64,000 bases of DNA from Rhodospirillales bacterium (GTDB lineage: Bacteria; Pseudomonadota; Alphaproteobacteria; Rhodospirillales; UBA2165), in the NCBI GenBank assembly GCA_028345065.1, contig JAOMCN010000002.1:1-64000 (forward strand), read 5' to 3'. Shown piece after piece: positions 10,236-19,604 of this stretch. Position numbers and translations under genes: made by a program. Each line of letters starts with the position of its first letter. The first letter of the stretch is position 1. Below the pieces are notes generated by a model. That model did no database searches, was not told where the DNA came from, and saw only the letters and a list, made by a program, of their open reading frames with translations.

Positions 10236-12269
10236 TTATTTGGGATGTATCAAGGCGGGATTTGCTTCCGACCTCCTGCACCAGAACTGGTACATGGAAC
10301 TAAAACTATCCGGATAAAGTTTTTCGAAGTCATGCCAGTTATAAAAATTAGTCATATTCGGATCACCGGGAAACATACGCTTATAAGTTTGGCCGATTTC
10401 CGGTCTCGATAATTGAAGGCCAATGCACTCCAGTCCGAGGTTCCTTAAGGCGTCGCCAATTTCGGGAAACGTAAATGTATGTTCCTCGACGTGAAACAAC
10501 AAATCACGGGCACCGCTTATCGAATAGAAATCGTTGTATGCCAGGACATGACGTTTAGCGTCACCTTCAGGGGTATCCAATATCAAACGACGGGTTTCCC
10601 GAATAGCGTCTACCGTAGGTTGAAGATTTTGAGTGGAAATCCACTTACGAACATCTACTACGTGTCGCCTGGCATACTCGCTATAGAGACCAATTTTCAT
10701 GAGACCGTCGGGAGATAAACGCGAGAGGAGAATTTTCCAGCCATCTATGGGGTCGGCCATATGGTGAAGTACTCCCGTACAACTGATCACATCAAATTGA
10801 CCCTCACCGTCTTTAAGGTTGAGGATATCCCCTTGCAGAAACTGTAAATTGGAAATTCCGTATTCATCTGACCGGCGCATGGCGAAGGCAAGGCTTCGAG
10901 CACTTAAGTCAATGGCCGTTAATTGGCTGGTCGGATATCTAAGCGCCTCCTGGATCGGTTGCTGCCCGGTCCCGCAACCAGGAATAAGTATGGAGCAACG
11001 CCCAAATAGCTTCCCGGGGGCCTTAAAATAGGGAAATAACGACTGAAGCGTCTCCCCGACAGTGCTCGTTTTACTAGGGGACAAAACCGACCATCGGGGA
11101 AAGGGGTTCTCTTCGTATTGTTTTTGGACCTTGATGCTGGTTGCGTCGGTTACGGAAGAGAAGACCTCAATGCCACCCAAGAGACCTTCCTCCACTTGGC
11201 TGTCGAGGATCTGACTTTTAAATAATGTACCTAATGGTCCTTCGTTAAGTGCATCTGGTATTTCCTTTATCCAGTCACCTAATGATATATAGCTTGCCGA
11301 AATAGCCAGGGTGACACGTTCAGTATCATGAAGTCCATGGTTCGTATTAACTTTAGCCAGCAACGGATCCCAAATCTTTTTTAGAGTGGTTAACTCCCCT
11401 TCCCCGGCATAATATGCATACTCCGTGAGATAGGCCTGATGAGCCATAGAGACGCAAAATTCCAGGGGAACGACAGTACGTAAATCTTCATCGAATGCCG
11501 CCACCTCCAGAAGCCATCGACGGATTCCCGTCAAAATACGTTCGAATTCAGGTCCGTTTAAGACTGCCGATCTAAGAATATCCTGGAGAAGCCGATCGCG
11601 GGAAACCTCTATAACCCTATCACGATTTAATGAACGTACCTTCTTCCCAGAGGGTTGAGGTCCCAGAAATCCGGATATCGATACAATCGGTTCGGAAGAA
11701 AAAACCACTCTCGCCGCGATAGGCACGTATCTCTTCAAGTCGAATTCAGGAAGCTTAATCTCGGCCTCCAGGTGACGGCGGATCTCCCCCAGAAGGTCTG
11801 AACTGACGCCCTCCCAGTTGATTGTCTCGAGGGCATTAAAGAGATTTCTCCGCGTCAGTCCGTCTGAGGGATCCGTTGACAGCGCTGCGCAAAAAAGGGT
11901 AGCCGCCTCCAATGGATTACCCTCTTCTTTGGAGATAACCCCGAGGTTACGGAGGCCGTCTATATTCCCGGGATCAACGGTGAGGACAGCTTCAAACGAC
12001 AATCTGGCTTTCGGAAAGTCATTACAGGCGTAGTGATTTAGCCCGGCAAGATAGTGGTGTTTAAGCGTTGCCAGGTTCTTTTCTTCTGCCTCGGATAGAT
12101 ACCTGAGGGACGTATCGTAGTCTTCCCTCTCAAAAGATATTTTGGAAAGCAGTAAATAGGCTTCCGACGCCGTTTCATTATTGTCCAGAAGGGCTAGGCA
12201 TTTCTCTTGAGCGGCGATGCCGTCACCGCCTTCATAAAGTTTTTGCGCCAGGAAAAGATTTGTATTCAT
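10236..12269 (-). CDS. TPR repeat / class I SAM-dependent methyltransferase fusion
   Basis: N-terminal TPR-like repeats; SAM motif 'RCSILIPGCGTGQQPIQEALRYPTSQLTAIDLS' and 'FDVISCTGVLHHMADP'. Confidence 0.8.
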   Translation of the reverse strand: MNTNLFLAQKLYEGGDGIAAQEKCLALLDNNETASEAYLLLSKISFEREDYDTSLRYLSEAEEKNLATLKHHYLAGLNHYACNDFPKARLSFEAVLTVDPGNIDGLRNLGVISKEEGNPLEAATLFCAALSTDPSDGLTRRNLFNALETINWEGVSSDLLGEIRRHLEAEIKLPEFDLKRYVPIAARVVFSSEPIVSISGFLGPQPSGKKVRSLNRDRVIEVSRDRLLQDILRSAVLNGPEFERILTGIRRWLLEVAAFDEDLRTVVPLEFCVSMAHQAYLTEYAYYAGEGELTTLKKIWDPLLAKVNTNHGLHDTERVTLAISASYISLGDWIKEIPDALNEGPLGTLFKSQILDSQVEEGLLGGIEVFSSVTDATSIKVQKQYEENPFPRWSVLSPSKTSTVGETLQSLFPYFKAPGKLFGRCSILIPGCGTGQQPIQEALRYPTSQLTAIDLSARSLAFAMRRSDEYGISNLQFLQGDILNLKDGEGQFDVISCTGVLHHMADPIDGWKILLSRLSPDGLMKIGLYSEYARRHVVDVRKWISTQNLQPTVDAIRETRRLILDTPEGDAKRHVLAYNDFYSISGARDLLFHVEEHTFTFPEIGDALRNLGLECIGLQLSRPEIGQTYKRMFPGDPNMTNFYNWHDFEKLYPDSFSSMYQFWCRRSEANPALIHPK

Positions 12270-12288
12270 TAATTACGATTTGAAGAGC

Positions 12289-13047
12289 CTATTCGATTTC
12301 ACTGCGTTCCCTGAAATAACGGCAGCTGTCGCAACCTTCTGACCCCTCCGGAATTTCATTGCTTCTTAGCGTATCCTTACATTGATATATAATGTCGTCC
12401 ACCCATCCGGTATCCCCGTCATAGGGAATGAGGGTCGTCCTGAAGAGCATCCTCCCGACCGTCCCGCCGCCAGTTTCTTCGTCGTAGAACGCCGTATCCT
12501 TGCGGCCGTTGATGTAGAGAAAGTAACCGGTCTCGTGGATGTCGAAACCGTTCTTACGGAACAGCCACTGGTAGACCTCCATCTGCCTTTTATAACCGAA
12601 CCCCCATCCGCTTTCGATGTCGGGGTCATCCTTCTTACTGGTCGATTTGTAGTCGACGATATGTAGCTGCCCCGTATCGAGACGCTCCCATACGTCATCG
12701 ATGGCGCCGGTAATCTCCTGGTTTGTCGGCTCATGGAGGTAACGGATGCCGCGGAAGTTATTTCTCCAGTCTTCCATGTCGGGGTGACTAAAGGTGTGAA
12801 CGTTCAGGTCATGGGTCTCCCAGACGTAGTGTGATTGCCCGCCTTTTTGGCGTACCTCATCGAATTCGTTTTTAAGGATGGCGTCCGTGGCAATAGCAAG
12901 CGTCAGGGGAATCAGCCGTGGTGGCTTAAGTCCGAGACGTCTCTTGAAATAAAAGCACTTTTGACAGCTGAGAAATTCATCGATAGCCGTCCGGCTCAGA
13001 ATAAAGGGGTCGTCGCGTTCCGGATCGAAGACGGTATGTTTAGCCAT
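12289..13047 (-). CDS. PD-(D/E)XK nuclease family protein (Cas4/RecB-like)
   Basis: 'AIDDVWERLDTGQLHIVDYKSTSKKDD', 'QMEVYQWLFRKNGF', conserved Cys near the N-terminus (LSCQKCFYFKR) and C-terminus (CDSCRYF). Confidence 0.75.
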   Translation of the reverse strand: MAKHTVFDPERDDPFILSRTAIDEFLSCQKCFYFKRRLGLKPPRLIPLTLAIATDAILKNEFDEVRQKGGQSHYVWETHDLNVHTFSHPDMEDWRNNFRGIRYLHEPTNQEITGAIDDVWERLDTGQLHIVDYKSTSKKDDPDIESGWGFGYKRQMEVYQWLFRKNGFDIHETGYFLYINGRKDTAFYDEETGGGTVGRMLFRTTLIPYDGDTGWVDDIIYQCKDTLRSNEIPEGSEGCDSCRYFRERSEIE

Positions 13048-13149
13048 GTGTCACAATAATACACATTTTTATCTCACAGTAGCTTCTTTATTCTTTTCCT
13101 GTCGAAAACGGAAACCCCTGCAGCCGTTTTCTGACTGCAGGGAAAGGGT

Positions 13150-13395
13150 TTAATTGACGAGCTTTTCTCTTGTTTCCGTTGGTAAAATGCAGAAGGCATA
13201 CGTTTCCACATCCAGTTCATCCTTGAAGATGGTTTGCCACATCTCTGGATGTTCTTCCTTCCATTCCCTACATTCCCTGATCTCTTGCTGGTATTCCTCT
13301 AAAGGGGTTTGAGGTTCAACATAGAGGTCAGGTTCATCTATGGAATGGACTTGGTTTTGAAGATCATCCACCACTTCTAAAACGTTCTCCACCAT
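13150..13395 (-). CDS. small hypothetical acidic protein (paralog of 14088-14321)
   Basis: TPLEEYQQEIRECREWKEEHPEMWQTIFKDELDVETYAFCILPTETREKLVN; likely start MVENV at 13395. Confidence 0.55.
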   Translation of the reverse strand: MVENVLEVVDDLQNQVHSIDEPDLYVEPQTPLEEYQQEIRECREWKEEHPEMWQTIFKDELDVETYAFCILPTETREKLVN

Positions 13396-13411
13396 ATCCA
13401 GTAACTCCTGG

Positions 13412-13597
13412 TTATCCGGGAAACATTGACGGGTCGGCGACCACCTCCTCGGGCCACCACTTCCTGAAGAGATCCGTATCGATATCATCGGGGACAAACC
13501 ACTTACGGGCTCCTTGATCCCATTTCGCGCCTAATTCCTTGGCGTCGTCTTTCTCGGCGTAGGGGCAGTTCAGATAAAAACGTTTTGTCGTAGTCAT
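13412..13597 (-). CDS. DUF5710-like small protein
   Basis: FYLNCPYAEKDDAKELGAKWDQGARKWFVPDDIDTDLFRKWWPEE, matching the N-terminal repeats of the 20319-21581 kinase. Confidence 0.7.
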   Translation of the reverse strand: MTTTKRFYLNCPYAEKDDAKELGAKWDQGARKWFVPDDIDTDLFRKWWPEEVVADPSMFPG

Positions 13598-13680
13598 TTT
13601 ACTTCTCCTTGATTTACGGGATGGTTAATGGGACTGACGCCCCGGGGGTAAAGGCTTAATAACGACAACTGACGGTAAAG

Positions 13681-13947
13681 TTATTTGATCCCGCAGATGT
13701 CGGTGACGATGTAGCGCTTTGCGAAGTCAACCACGTCTTCGCCGAACCTGACGGAGACCTCGGCTAGAATTTCCGACATACTCCATCCTTTGGTTTTCCT
13801 GTTATATTGATTTACAGGCCCGGCATTAGCTTCATCCATCCTGGAACGGATGAAATCCTTAACCTGTTTCCTGATGACTTCTTCAGTCGTGAAGATATGC
13901 ACGTTCTCATGTTTGAGATTTAAGTCGAGTTTCATGATGATCTCCAT
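13681..13947 (-). CDS. hypothetical protein
   Basis: 88 aa ORF with plausible upstream SD (ggagatcatcatg). Confidence 0.45.
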   Translation of the reverse strand: MEIIMKLDLNLKHENVHIFTTEEVIRKQVKDFIRSRMDEANAGPVNQYNRKTKGWSMSEILAEVSVRFGEDVVDFAKRYIVTDICGIK

Positions 13948-13966
13948 TGATTGGGGTTGAATGACA

Positions 13967-14018
13967 TATGCGAACCTCCCAAAGGTTCGTAAGAACTCAC
14001 CTTTGGGAGGTTCGCATA
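13967..14018. repeat. 19-bp perfect inverted repeat with nested alternative hairpin
   Basis: tatgcgaacctcccaaagg (13967-13985) / cctttgggaggttcgcata (14000-14018); inner cgaacct (13971-13977) can also pair with aggttcg (13983-13989). Confidence 0.9.
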
Positions 14019-14087
14019 GTGTTTCGACGGTTATTGGGATGATTGGGTTAGGAAGAGAGGTAGGTCCAATGCATTCTTAATCGTAAC

Positions 14088-14321
14088 ATGACGAGTGTGA
14101 CCATTTTGGTCACATCCACATTGTTTAATGAATACATGGAAGATGAAAAAGCCCACCCCCTCACACCTCGAGAGCAATTTGAAAAAGAGATCATGGAGTG
14201 CAGAGAATGGAAAGACGACAATCCTGAAATCTGGAAGATTTTGTTTAAGGAAGAGATCGATGCCGAGACCTTCGCTTTTTACGTTCTCCCGAATGAAACA
14301 AAAGAAAAACTGTGGAACTAA
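14088..14321 (+). CDS. small hypothetical acidic protein (paralog of 13150-13395)
   Basis: TPREQFEKEIMECREWKDDNPEIWKILFKEEIDAETFAFYVLPNETKEKLWN; actual start may be the internal Met (MEDEKAH). Confidence 0.55.
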   Translation: MTSVTILVTSTLFNEYMEDEKAHPLTPREQFEKEIMECREWKDDNPEIWKILFKEEIDAETFAFYVLPNETKEKLWN

Positions 14322-14384
14322 ACACGGAAACCGGGAGATCAAATTCCAGACCCGGATGCTGAACAAGCTCAAAAGGAGTTTATC

Positions 14385-14765
14385 ATGACTGCCAAAATAA
14401 TTGAGATGAAGCCAAAGTCTAAAGATACCGATGAAACGTCCAATAAAAAAGTTACCTGCTTTGTCTTTGCCAATCCATGCACGGGAATTATTCGAAGGAC
14501 CATCAAGTTGATGAAGGATGGCGTCCCCGTTCTTAAATATCTGGGTAAGGAGAAACTCTACAATACCTTTCTATTTACGGGTCAGGCTAATGAGGACACT
14601 CCCTTTCTGGCTGCCTTGGTTCCTTCAGACAATCCGTCCGCCATCAGGTGGTATGCCAAAGAGTTAGAGACTTTGGCTCAGGATATTGAGAATGGGGTGT
14701 ACGAGGGCGTTCCTACCTACTCTGCCGTTGAGGGGAATAATGAAGACGAGGTAGAAGACGACTAA
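14385..14765 (+). CDS. hypothetical protein
   Basis: 126 aa ORF, upstream AGGAG ('aaaggagtttatcatg'). Confidence 0.5.
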   Translation: MTAKIIEMKPKSKDTDETSNKKVTCFVFANPCTGIIRRTIKLMKDGVPVLKYLGKEKLYNTFLFTGQANEDTPFLAALVPSDNPSAIRWYAKELETLAQDIENGVYEGVPTYSAVEGNNEDEVEDD

Positions 14766-14819
14766 ACTCAAAATACTAGCTAGAACATATGATGATGCCT
14801 CTCTGAATTTATCACGAAG

Positions 14820-15524
14820 ATGTGGAAGTGGATACTAGCCGTCTATGCCTTCACTGTCGGGGTCGGCCTTGAGACCCCGGTTCTACAGATCGTGTTTTGG
14901 ATTTGTGTACTGATAAGTGTCGCGTGTTTTTTTATCTATTTTCTTATTGATCCCCTGGATAGCCTGAAAGATTCCCTTACCAAAATTTGGCAGAACTTCT
15001 TGGGGCGGATACCATTTGTCTCCTCTCCCAATTACTCACCCGACGTCACGGCAATAATTATAGAAAAATATAAAATGGGAGAAAGTCTTGAAGACATTGC
15101 CGATCTTACCGGTAAGACAGTGACCTCGATCAGAGGGAAACTCGTCTCCGAAAATGTCTACTCACAGTTTAAAACGCAGAGGATGAATGCCATCCAGAGA
15201 GGGACGTTCCACGACGGTCATGCTCTCACGCCCCTGGAATTAAAATCCGGCCAGGAGTACCGCTTTGACGACCTCCTATCTTACCTGAATAAAGCCGGAT
15301 ACCTGAGGGTCAACCGAAGTTGTGAGATGGGTTATTATTCCGTACATGGCGGCGTCGTGACTATTCATCCATTCGGTTGTTCAAATTCGATCAGTATCGA
15401 CTACTTCGGAGACACCGTTGAGGCAATAACCGACGATTTGGAGAAGACCGTTCTACTGACGGTTGTCATCGAACCATTCTCTCCATCAGAGTACGACGCC
15501 GGTGAGGCATTTAACTCAGATTAG
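14820..15524 (+). CDS. hypothetical membrane protein with HTH-like segment
   Basis: N-terminal TM segments; 'IIIEKYKMGESLEDIADLTGKTVTSIRGKLV' helix-turn-helix-like. Confidence 0.5.
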   Translation: MWKWILAVYAFTVGVGLETPVLQIVFWICVLISVACFFIYFLIDPLDSLKDSLTKIWQNFLGRIPFVSSPNYSPDVTAIIIEKYKMGESLEDIADLTGKTVTSIRGKLVSENVYSQFKTQRMNAIQRGTFHDGHALTPLELKSGQEYRFDDLLSYLNKAGYLRVNRSCEMGYYSVHGGVVTIHPFGCSNSISIDYFGDTVEAITDDLEKTVLLTVVIEPFSPSEYDAGEAFNSD

Positions 15525-15814
15525 ATTTGGCTTATTTTACCTCCGGTCTTTCCAGGTCTTCCATCCCGTAAACTACTCTCAGTAAAATTTTAGGCAACTG
15601 CACTTGACTTCACGATCCGGAAAGTGCATTTACCCGCCATAACGTCCAAGGTGGCGCAACAGCGCTGCGATTTTTGAAAGAAAAACAAAGCAAAGAACCC
15701 CGGGCGTTCCTTTTTTCTCATACCGTTTTGTCCAATTGCGCTCGGATGACGGCGACGCGGCAGATTTGCGTGCACTTTAGTGCCCGCCGTTTTGGCGCCT
15801 AGGATACTCACGTT

Positions 15815-17107
15815 TTGACAATCATAAAATTCTCCGAGCTCGGTCTTATCGAGCCACTTACGCACGCCTTAGAAGCACAAAATTATACGACGCCCACACC
15901 AATCCAGGAAAAGGCTATCCCACAAATTCTCAATAACGCCGACCTTCTGGGGATTGCTCAGACCGGCAGCGGGAAAACTGCTGCTTTCGTATTACCGATC
16001 GTACAACACCTGACTAATGGCAAACTCCGTCCCTCGGCGAAGGGTGCTTTGGTATTGATCCTGGCGCCAACCCGGGAATTGGCGTTACAAATTGGCGTTT
16101 TCGTCTCCGCATATGCAAAAAATTTACAGGTTCGACACACGGTCATCCTCGGCGGTGTAAATCAGAAGCGGCAGGTGAAGGCCTTATCCAGGGGCGTCGA
16201 CATTTTAATCGCGACACCGGGGCGATTACTCGACCTCAAAAAGCAGGGACACGTACACTTGAATGATGTTAAATACCTGGTGCTCGATGAAGCTGACCGT
16301 ATGCTGGACATGGGCTTCATCAAGGACGTACGAAAAATCGTTCGCGCCACGCCAAGGGACCGGCAAACGCTCTTTTTCTCTGCAACCATGCCGAAGGAAG
16401 TGGCCGGTCTGGCGGACGAAATTCTTCACGAACCCGTACGTATTGATATTACCCCGAAGGCCATTACCGCTGACCGCATCGAACAACACGTTTACCACGT
16501 CCCGGCATTGAAGAAAGGTGCCTTACTTAAAGATCTCCTTTCCGACAATGCGCTCTACCGCGTGATCGTATTCACGCGAACGAAGCACCGGGCTAATAGG
16601 GTCGAAAAGCAATTGGGTCAGGCCAGGATAGAAGCTGCCGCCATTCACGGGAATAAATCGCAGGCGGCGCGTCTGCGAGCGCTTGAGGGGTTCAAGGCGA
16701 ACCGGGTCCGCGTTCTCGTTGCCACAGATATCGCAGCCAGAGGCATTGATGTCGACGGCGTCACACATGTTATTAATTTTGATCTACCGAACGAACCTGA
16801 AAGTTATGTCCATAGAATTGGTCGTACTGCCCGCGCGGGAACCGAAGGAATTGCACTCTCTTTCTGCGACCCGGAAGAGCGGCATCACCTCCGTGGCATC
16901 GAACGCCTGATTAAACGCTCAATCGATGTCGTCGAACACGACCGGAGCGACGGTGTTGAAAACCAGGAAGCCCCGGACACTCCGCAGGGCAAACCGGTCC
17001 AGAGACAACAGCCCAAGCGCCCGGCGGGAGATAACAGAAAACGCAAAAAGAATAGAAACCGCAGACAGAATAGAAACCGCAACCGGAACAATGCCAAAGC
17101 TGCTTAG
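15815..17107 (+). CDS. rhlE: DEAD-box RNA helicase, RhlE-type
   Basis: [32 protein letters not shown] motifs; basic Arg/Asn-rich C-terminus. Confidence 0.9.
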   Translation: MTIIKFSELGLIEPLTHALEAQNYTTPTPIQEKAIPQILNNADLLGIAQTGSGKTAAFVLPIVQHLTNGKLRPSAKGALVLILAPTRELALQIGVFVSAYAKNLQVRHTVILGGVNQKRQVKALSRGVDILIATPGRLLDLKKQGHVHLNDVKYLVLDEADRMLDMGFIKDVRKIVRATPRDRQTLFFSATMPKEVAGLADEILHEPVRIDITPKAITADRIEQHVYHVPALKKGALLKDLLSDNALYRVIVFTRTKHRANRVEKQLGQARIEAAAIHGNKSQAARLRALEGFKANRVRVLVATDIAARGIDVDGVTHVINFDLPNEPESYVHRIGRTARAGTEGIALSFCDPEERHHLRGIERLIKRSIDVVEHDRSDGVENQEAPDTPQGKPVQRQQPKRPAGDNRKRKKNRNRRQNRNRNRNNAKAA

Positions 17108-17122
17108 GTCGTCATTTGACAT

Positions 17123-17177
17123 CACCTATTGCCTACCTACCGTGATGGAGCACAAAAGATTAGGTAAGCAATAGGTG
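17123..17177. terminator. hairpin between convergent rhlE and the ARPP-1-like gene (possible bidirectional terminator)
   Basis: cacctattgcctacct (17123-17138) / aggtaagcaataggtg (17162-17177): 16-bp arms with one mismatch. Confidence 0.5.
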
Positions 17178-17195
17178 GGGTTGGGGTCATATTTA

Positions 17196-18188
17196 TTAAT
17201 GCTCCCTTCTCCTGTATGAAGCTCTCGTCATCCCGGAACGGAAGTTTCGATGGCGTTCATCTGCCTCGGGTTTCAGGGGAAAGGCGCAGAGGTGGATGAC
17301 GTCGCCGTCATTTATCAATGCACCGCCTGCAATGGCATCTCCCTTGAAGCGATAGTCATCTCCCATGCCAACCGACGGGGAGCAGTTGATGTCCCCTGAA
17401 GAGAGGATCTTAAGAAATTCATTAATGGTATCTACGCCAATTATCGATGGCCGCTGGTGGTGACCTTCTAGAGCATCGAGGGCATAACTCCGTACCAGCT
17501 TAGGAAGGAGCTTCCGTAATGTCGACGGCTTATCGAAGGCGTCGAAACCCGCCACATCTCCGTCGATTGCAAATAAGGCACCGGCCTGTCCTGGGACATG
17601 GTGTATGCTTTCGACGAATTCATCAACCCTCCCTCTCTCCGCTTCGAAGACGTCTGACATCGCATCCGAATCTGAATTAACGGAAAATGCAGCGGCCTTT
17701 TCAGCGACGTCCCGCCAAACTTCCCCTTGATCGGATCTCGCCGCCATTCCGCCGCTTAGGGAGTTTGATACCATTCTCGCTTTCTTTGCACGCCCCTTCG
17801 AAAAATAAGATCGATCAGAGGACCTGAAGTAATCGGAATTATAAGACCACCTCCCCTGCTCGACGCACGATACGGGAATGTCAATCTCGGAGTTCCCGGG
17901 TACCAGAATGCTCAAATTCAAAATGCGGTTTTGCTTAGCCCCCAGGAGTTCCTCTCCATCGAGAAGGAATACGGGCTTATCGCCGTTATTCAGAAACCTG
18001 AGGTCGGGAACCGATCCCGATTCCGATACCTCTGAGACGCTGGCACTCCCGTCTTTATGCGCTTCATCGAGGGTGAGATAGTCGATAGACCGACCCGTTA
18101 CGCCGGTAAACGGAAACATCGTCAAACTCTTAAAGGAAATCGGTTTTCCCAACTCTAATTTATTTACAAAACTCTCTATTAACTGCAA
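17196..18188 (-). CDS. ARPP-1 family-like protein (paralog of 1596-2591)
   Basis: LLDGEELLGAKQNRILNLSILVPGNSEIDIPVSCVEQGRWSYNSDYFRSSDRSYFSKGRAKKARMVSNSL; likely TTG start at 18188 with upstream AGGAG (ORF track extends to 18224). Confidence 0.7.
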   Translation of the reverse strand: MQLIESFVNKLELGKPISFKSLTMFPFTGVTGRSIDYLTLDEAHKDGSASVSEVSESGSVPDLRFLNNGDKPVFLLDGEELLGAKQNRILNLSILVPGNSEIDIPVSCVEQGRWSYNSDYFRSSDRSYFSKGRAKKARMVSNSLSGGMAARSDQGEVWRDVAEKAAAFSVNSDSDAMSDVFEAERGRVDEFVESIHHVPGQAGALFAIDGDVAGFDAFDKPSTLRKLLPKLVRSYALDALEGHHQRPSIIGVDTINEFLKILSSGDINCSPSVGMGDDYRFKGDAIAGGALINDGDVIHLCAFPLKPEADERHRNFRSGMTRASYRRREH

Positions 18189-18367
18189 TTTTCTCCTCCT
18201 ATGGTTAGGAGAGGAGGATCTCACAGTAATGTGACAGATACGGTCCTACTCAACGGAAAAATTTTTATTTGCCCTAACTATTATTAGTATTATACGCCGG
18301 GATTACCTACTGTCGGATGAGAAGGGACAAATTACGGGTCATCGGACCACAGCCCCATCTAACTCTC

Positions 18368-19153
18368 TTACTCTTTTTTAGGCGGTTGAGGCCGGGAAAA
18401 GACGAGTTTATTGCCCGTTGAGGCGATCGCGTCGAGGGTATAGCCACCGGCATTAAAATCTTTCAAGCCATCAGCCCGATCCACACGGTTTTCCATGATC
18501 CAGCGTGCCATGGTACCGCGTGCATGCTTGGCGTAATACATGAGGGTGCGGGCCTCGCCATCCTTTACGTTCAGGAACTTCGCCTCAATCACCGTCCGTC
18601 CAAGCGCTTTGGCATCCACAGCCTTGAAATATTCGTTTGAGGCGAGATTGACCACGGTTGTGTCGGCATGATCGGCAAGGTCCACATTTAGTCGATCGGC
18701 GATGCGTGCGCCCCAGAAATCATAGAGGGATTTCCCGCGGCCATTTGCCATTTTGGTGCCCATCTCAAGGCGATAAGGCTGGATCGCATCCATCGGACGT
18801 AAAACACCGTAAAGGCCTGAGAGGATGCGTAAATGATCCTGCGCATATGAGAGCGTGTCCTCGGAGAAGCTGTCAGCCTCCAGCCCCCAATAGACGTCGC
18901 CGTCAAAGGCGAGCCCGGCAGGCTTGGCGGTATTGCTCCTATTGTCGAGATTGAAGGCCTGAAACCGCTCGAAATTCATGGTAGCGAGATTGTCGCTAAT
19001 ATGCATAAGACGTTTCAGGTCTTCCGCAGTCTGGGTTTTAGCGACAATCGCAAGCTCGTTCATATCATCGCGCAAGCGCGGCTGTGTAATCGGGACGCCC
19101 GTTTCGGTGGGGGCCATATTCATCTTTTTTGCAGGGGAGAGTAGCGTCAGCAT
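18368..19153 (-). CDS. yaaA: peroxide stress protein YaaA (DUF328)
   Basis: MLTLLSPAKKMN..., 'LSGLYGVLRPMDAIQPYRLEMGTK', 'VVNLASNEYFKAV'. Confidence 0.92.
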   Translation of the reverse strand: MLTLLSPAKKMNMAPTETGVPITQPRLRDDMNELAIVAKTQTAEDLKRLMHISDNLATMNFERFQAFNLDNRSNTAKPAGLAFDGDVYWGLEADSFSEDTLSYAQDHLRILSGLYGVLRPMDAIQPYRLEMGTKMANGRGKSLYDFWGARIADRLNVDLADHADTTVVNLASNEYFKAVDAKALGRTVIEAKFLNVKDGEARTLMYYAKHARGTMARWIMENRVDRADGLKDFNAGGYTLDAIASTGNKLVFSRPQPPKKE

Positions 19154-19439
19154 GATTTATCCTTTCCTCCTAACATCAACCCGGCAATCCAGGTTCGTAT
19201 GCGTGGGTCTGTGACCACATGAAACTAAGCCCTTGCGTCAAGAATTCAAGGCGCTTGATACGAAAAGTGCCCAGATTACAGTATTTTTCAGGGTCCGCTT
19301 TGGGGCGGTTCCCCGGAAATGGAGATGGGCGACCGTCGAGATCCGTTTGATACCCTTTTAATATTGCGAGGCGGTAACCGCCGGGGGAGCTTCAACGGGT
19401 GCGTTGTATTCGTCCTCGGTCATGACGAAATGATATCGG

Positions 19440-19604
19440 TCACCGCGCCTCCGTATACAGCCAGATAGTGACGGGGCCGTCATTCACCAAATGGACACTC
19501 ATATCTGCGCCAAACTGCCCCGTCTCGACATTGATGCCGTGATCGGATAACAGGCTGCTAAATCGTTCGTAGAGCCGCTCTCCCTCCTCAGGATGGGCAG
19601 CCTC
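19440..19604 (-). pseudogene. dtd: 3' remnant of D-aminoacyl-tRNA deacylase (dtd), 5' part absent
   Basis: Manual minus-strand translation: [58 protein letters not shown]-terminal motifs present, preceded immediately by an in-frame stop and the PP2C gene. Confidence 0.8.

Noticed and set aside
14096-14114. Possible CRP site (TGTGA...TCACA)
   Set aside because: Spacing between TGTGA and TCACA is 9 rather than the CRP 6; treated as a different motif family
18658-18954. Plus-strand 98 aa ORF
   Set aside because: Antisense to yaaA
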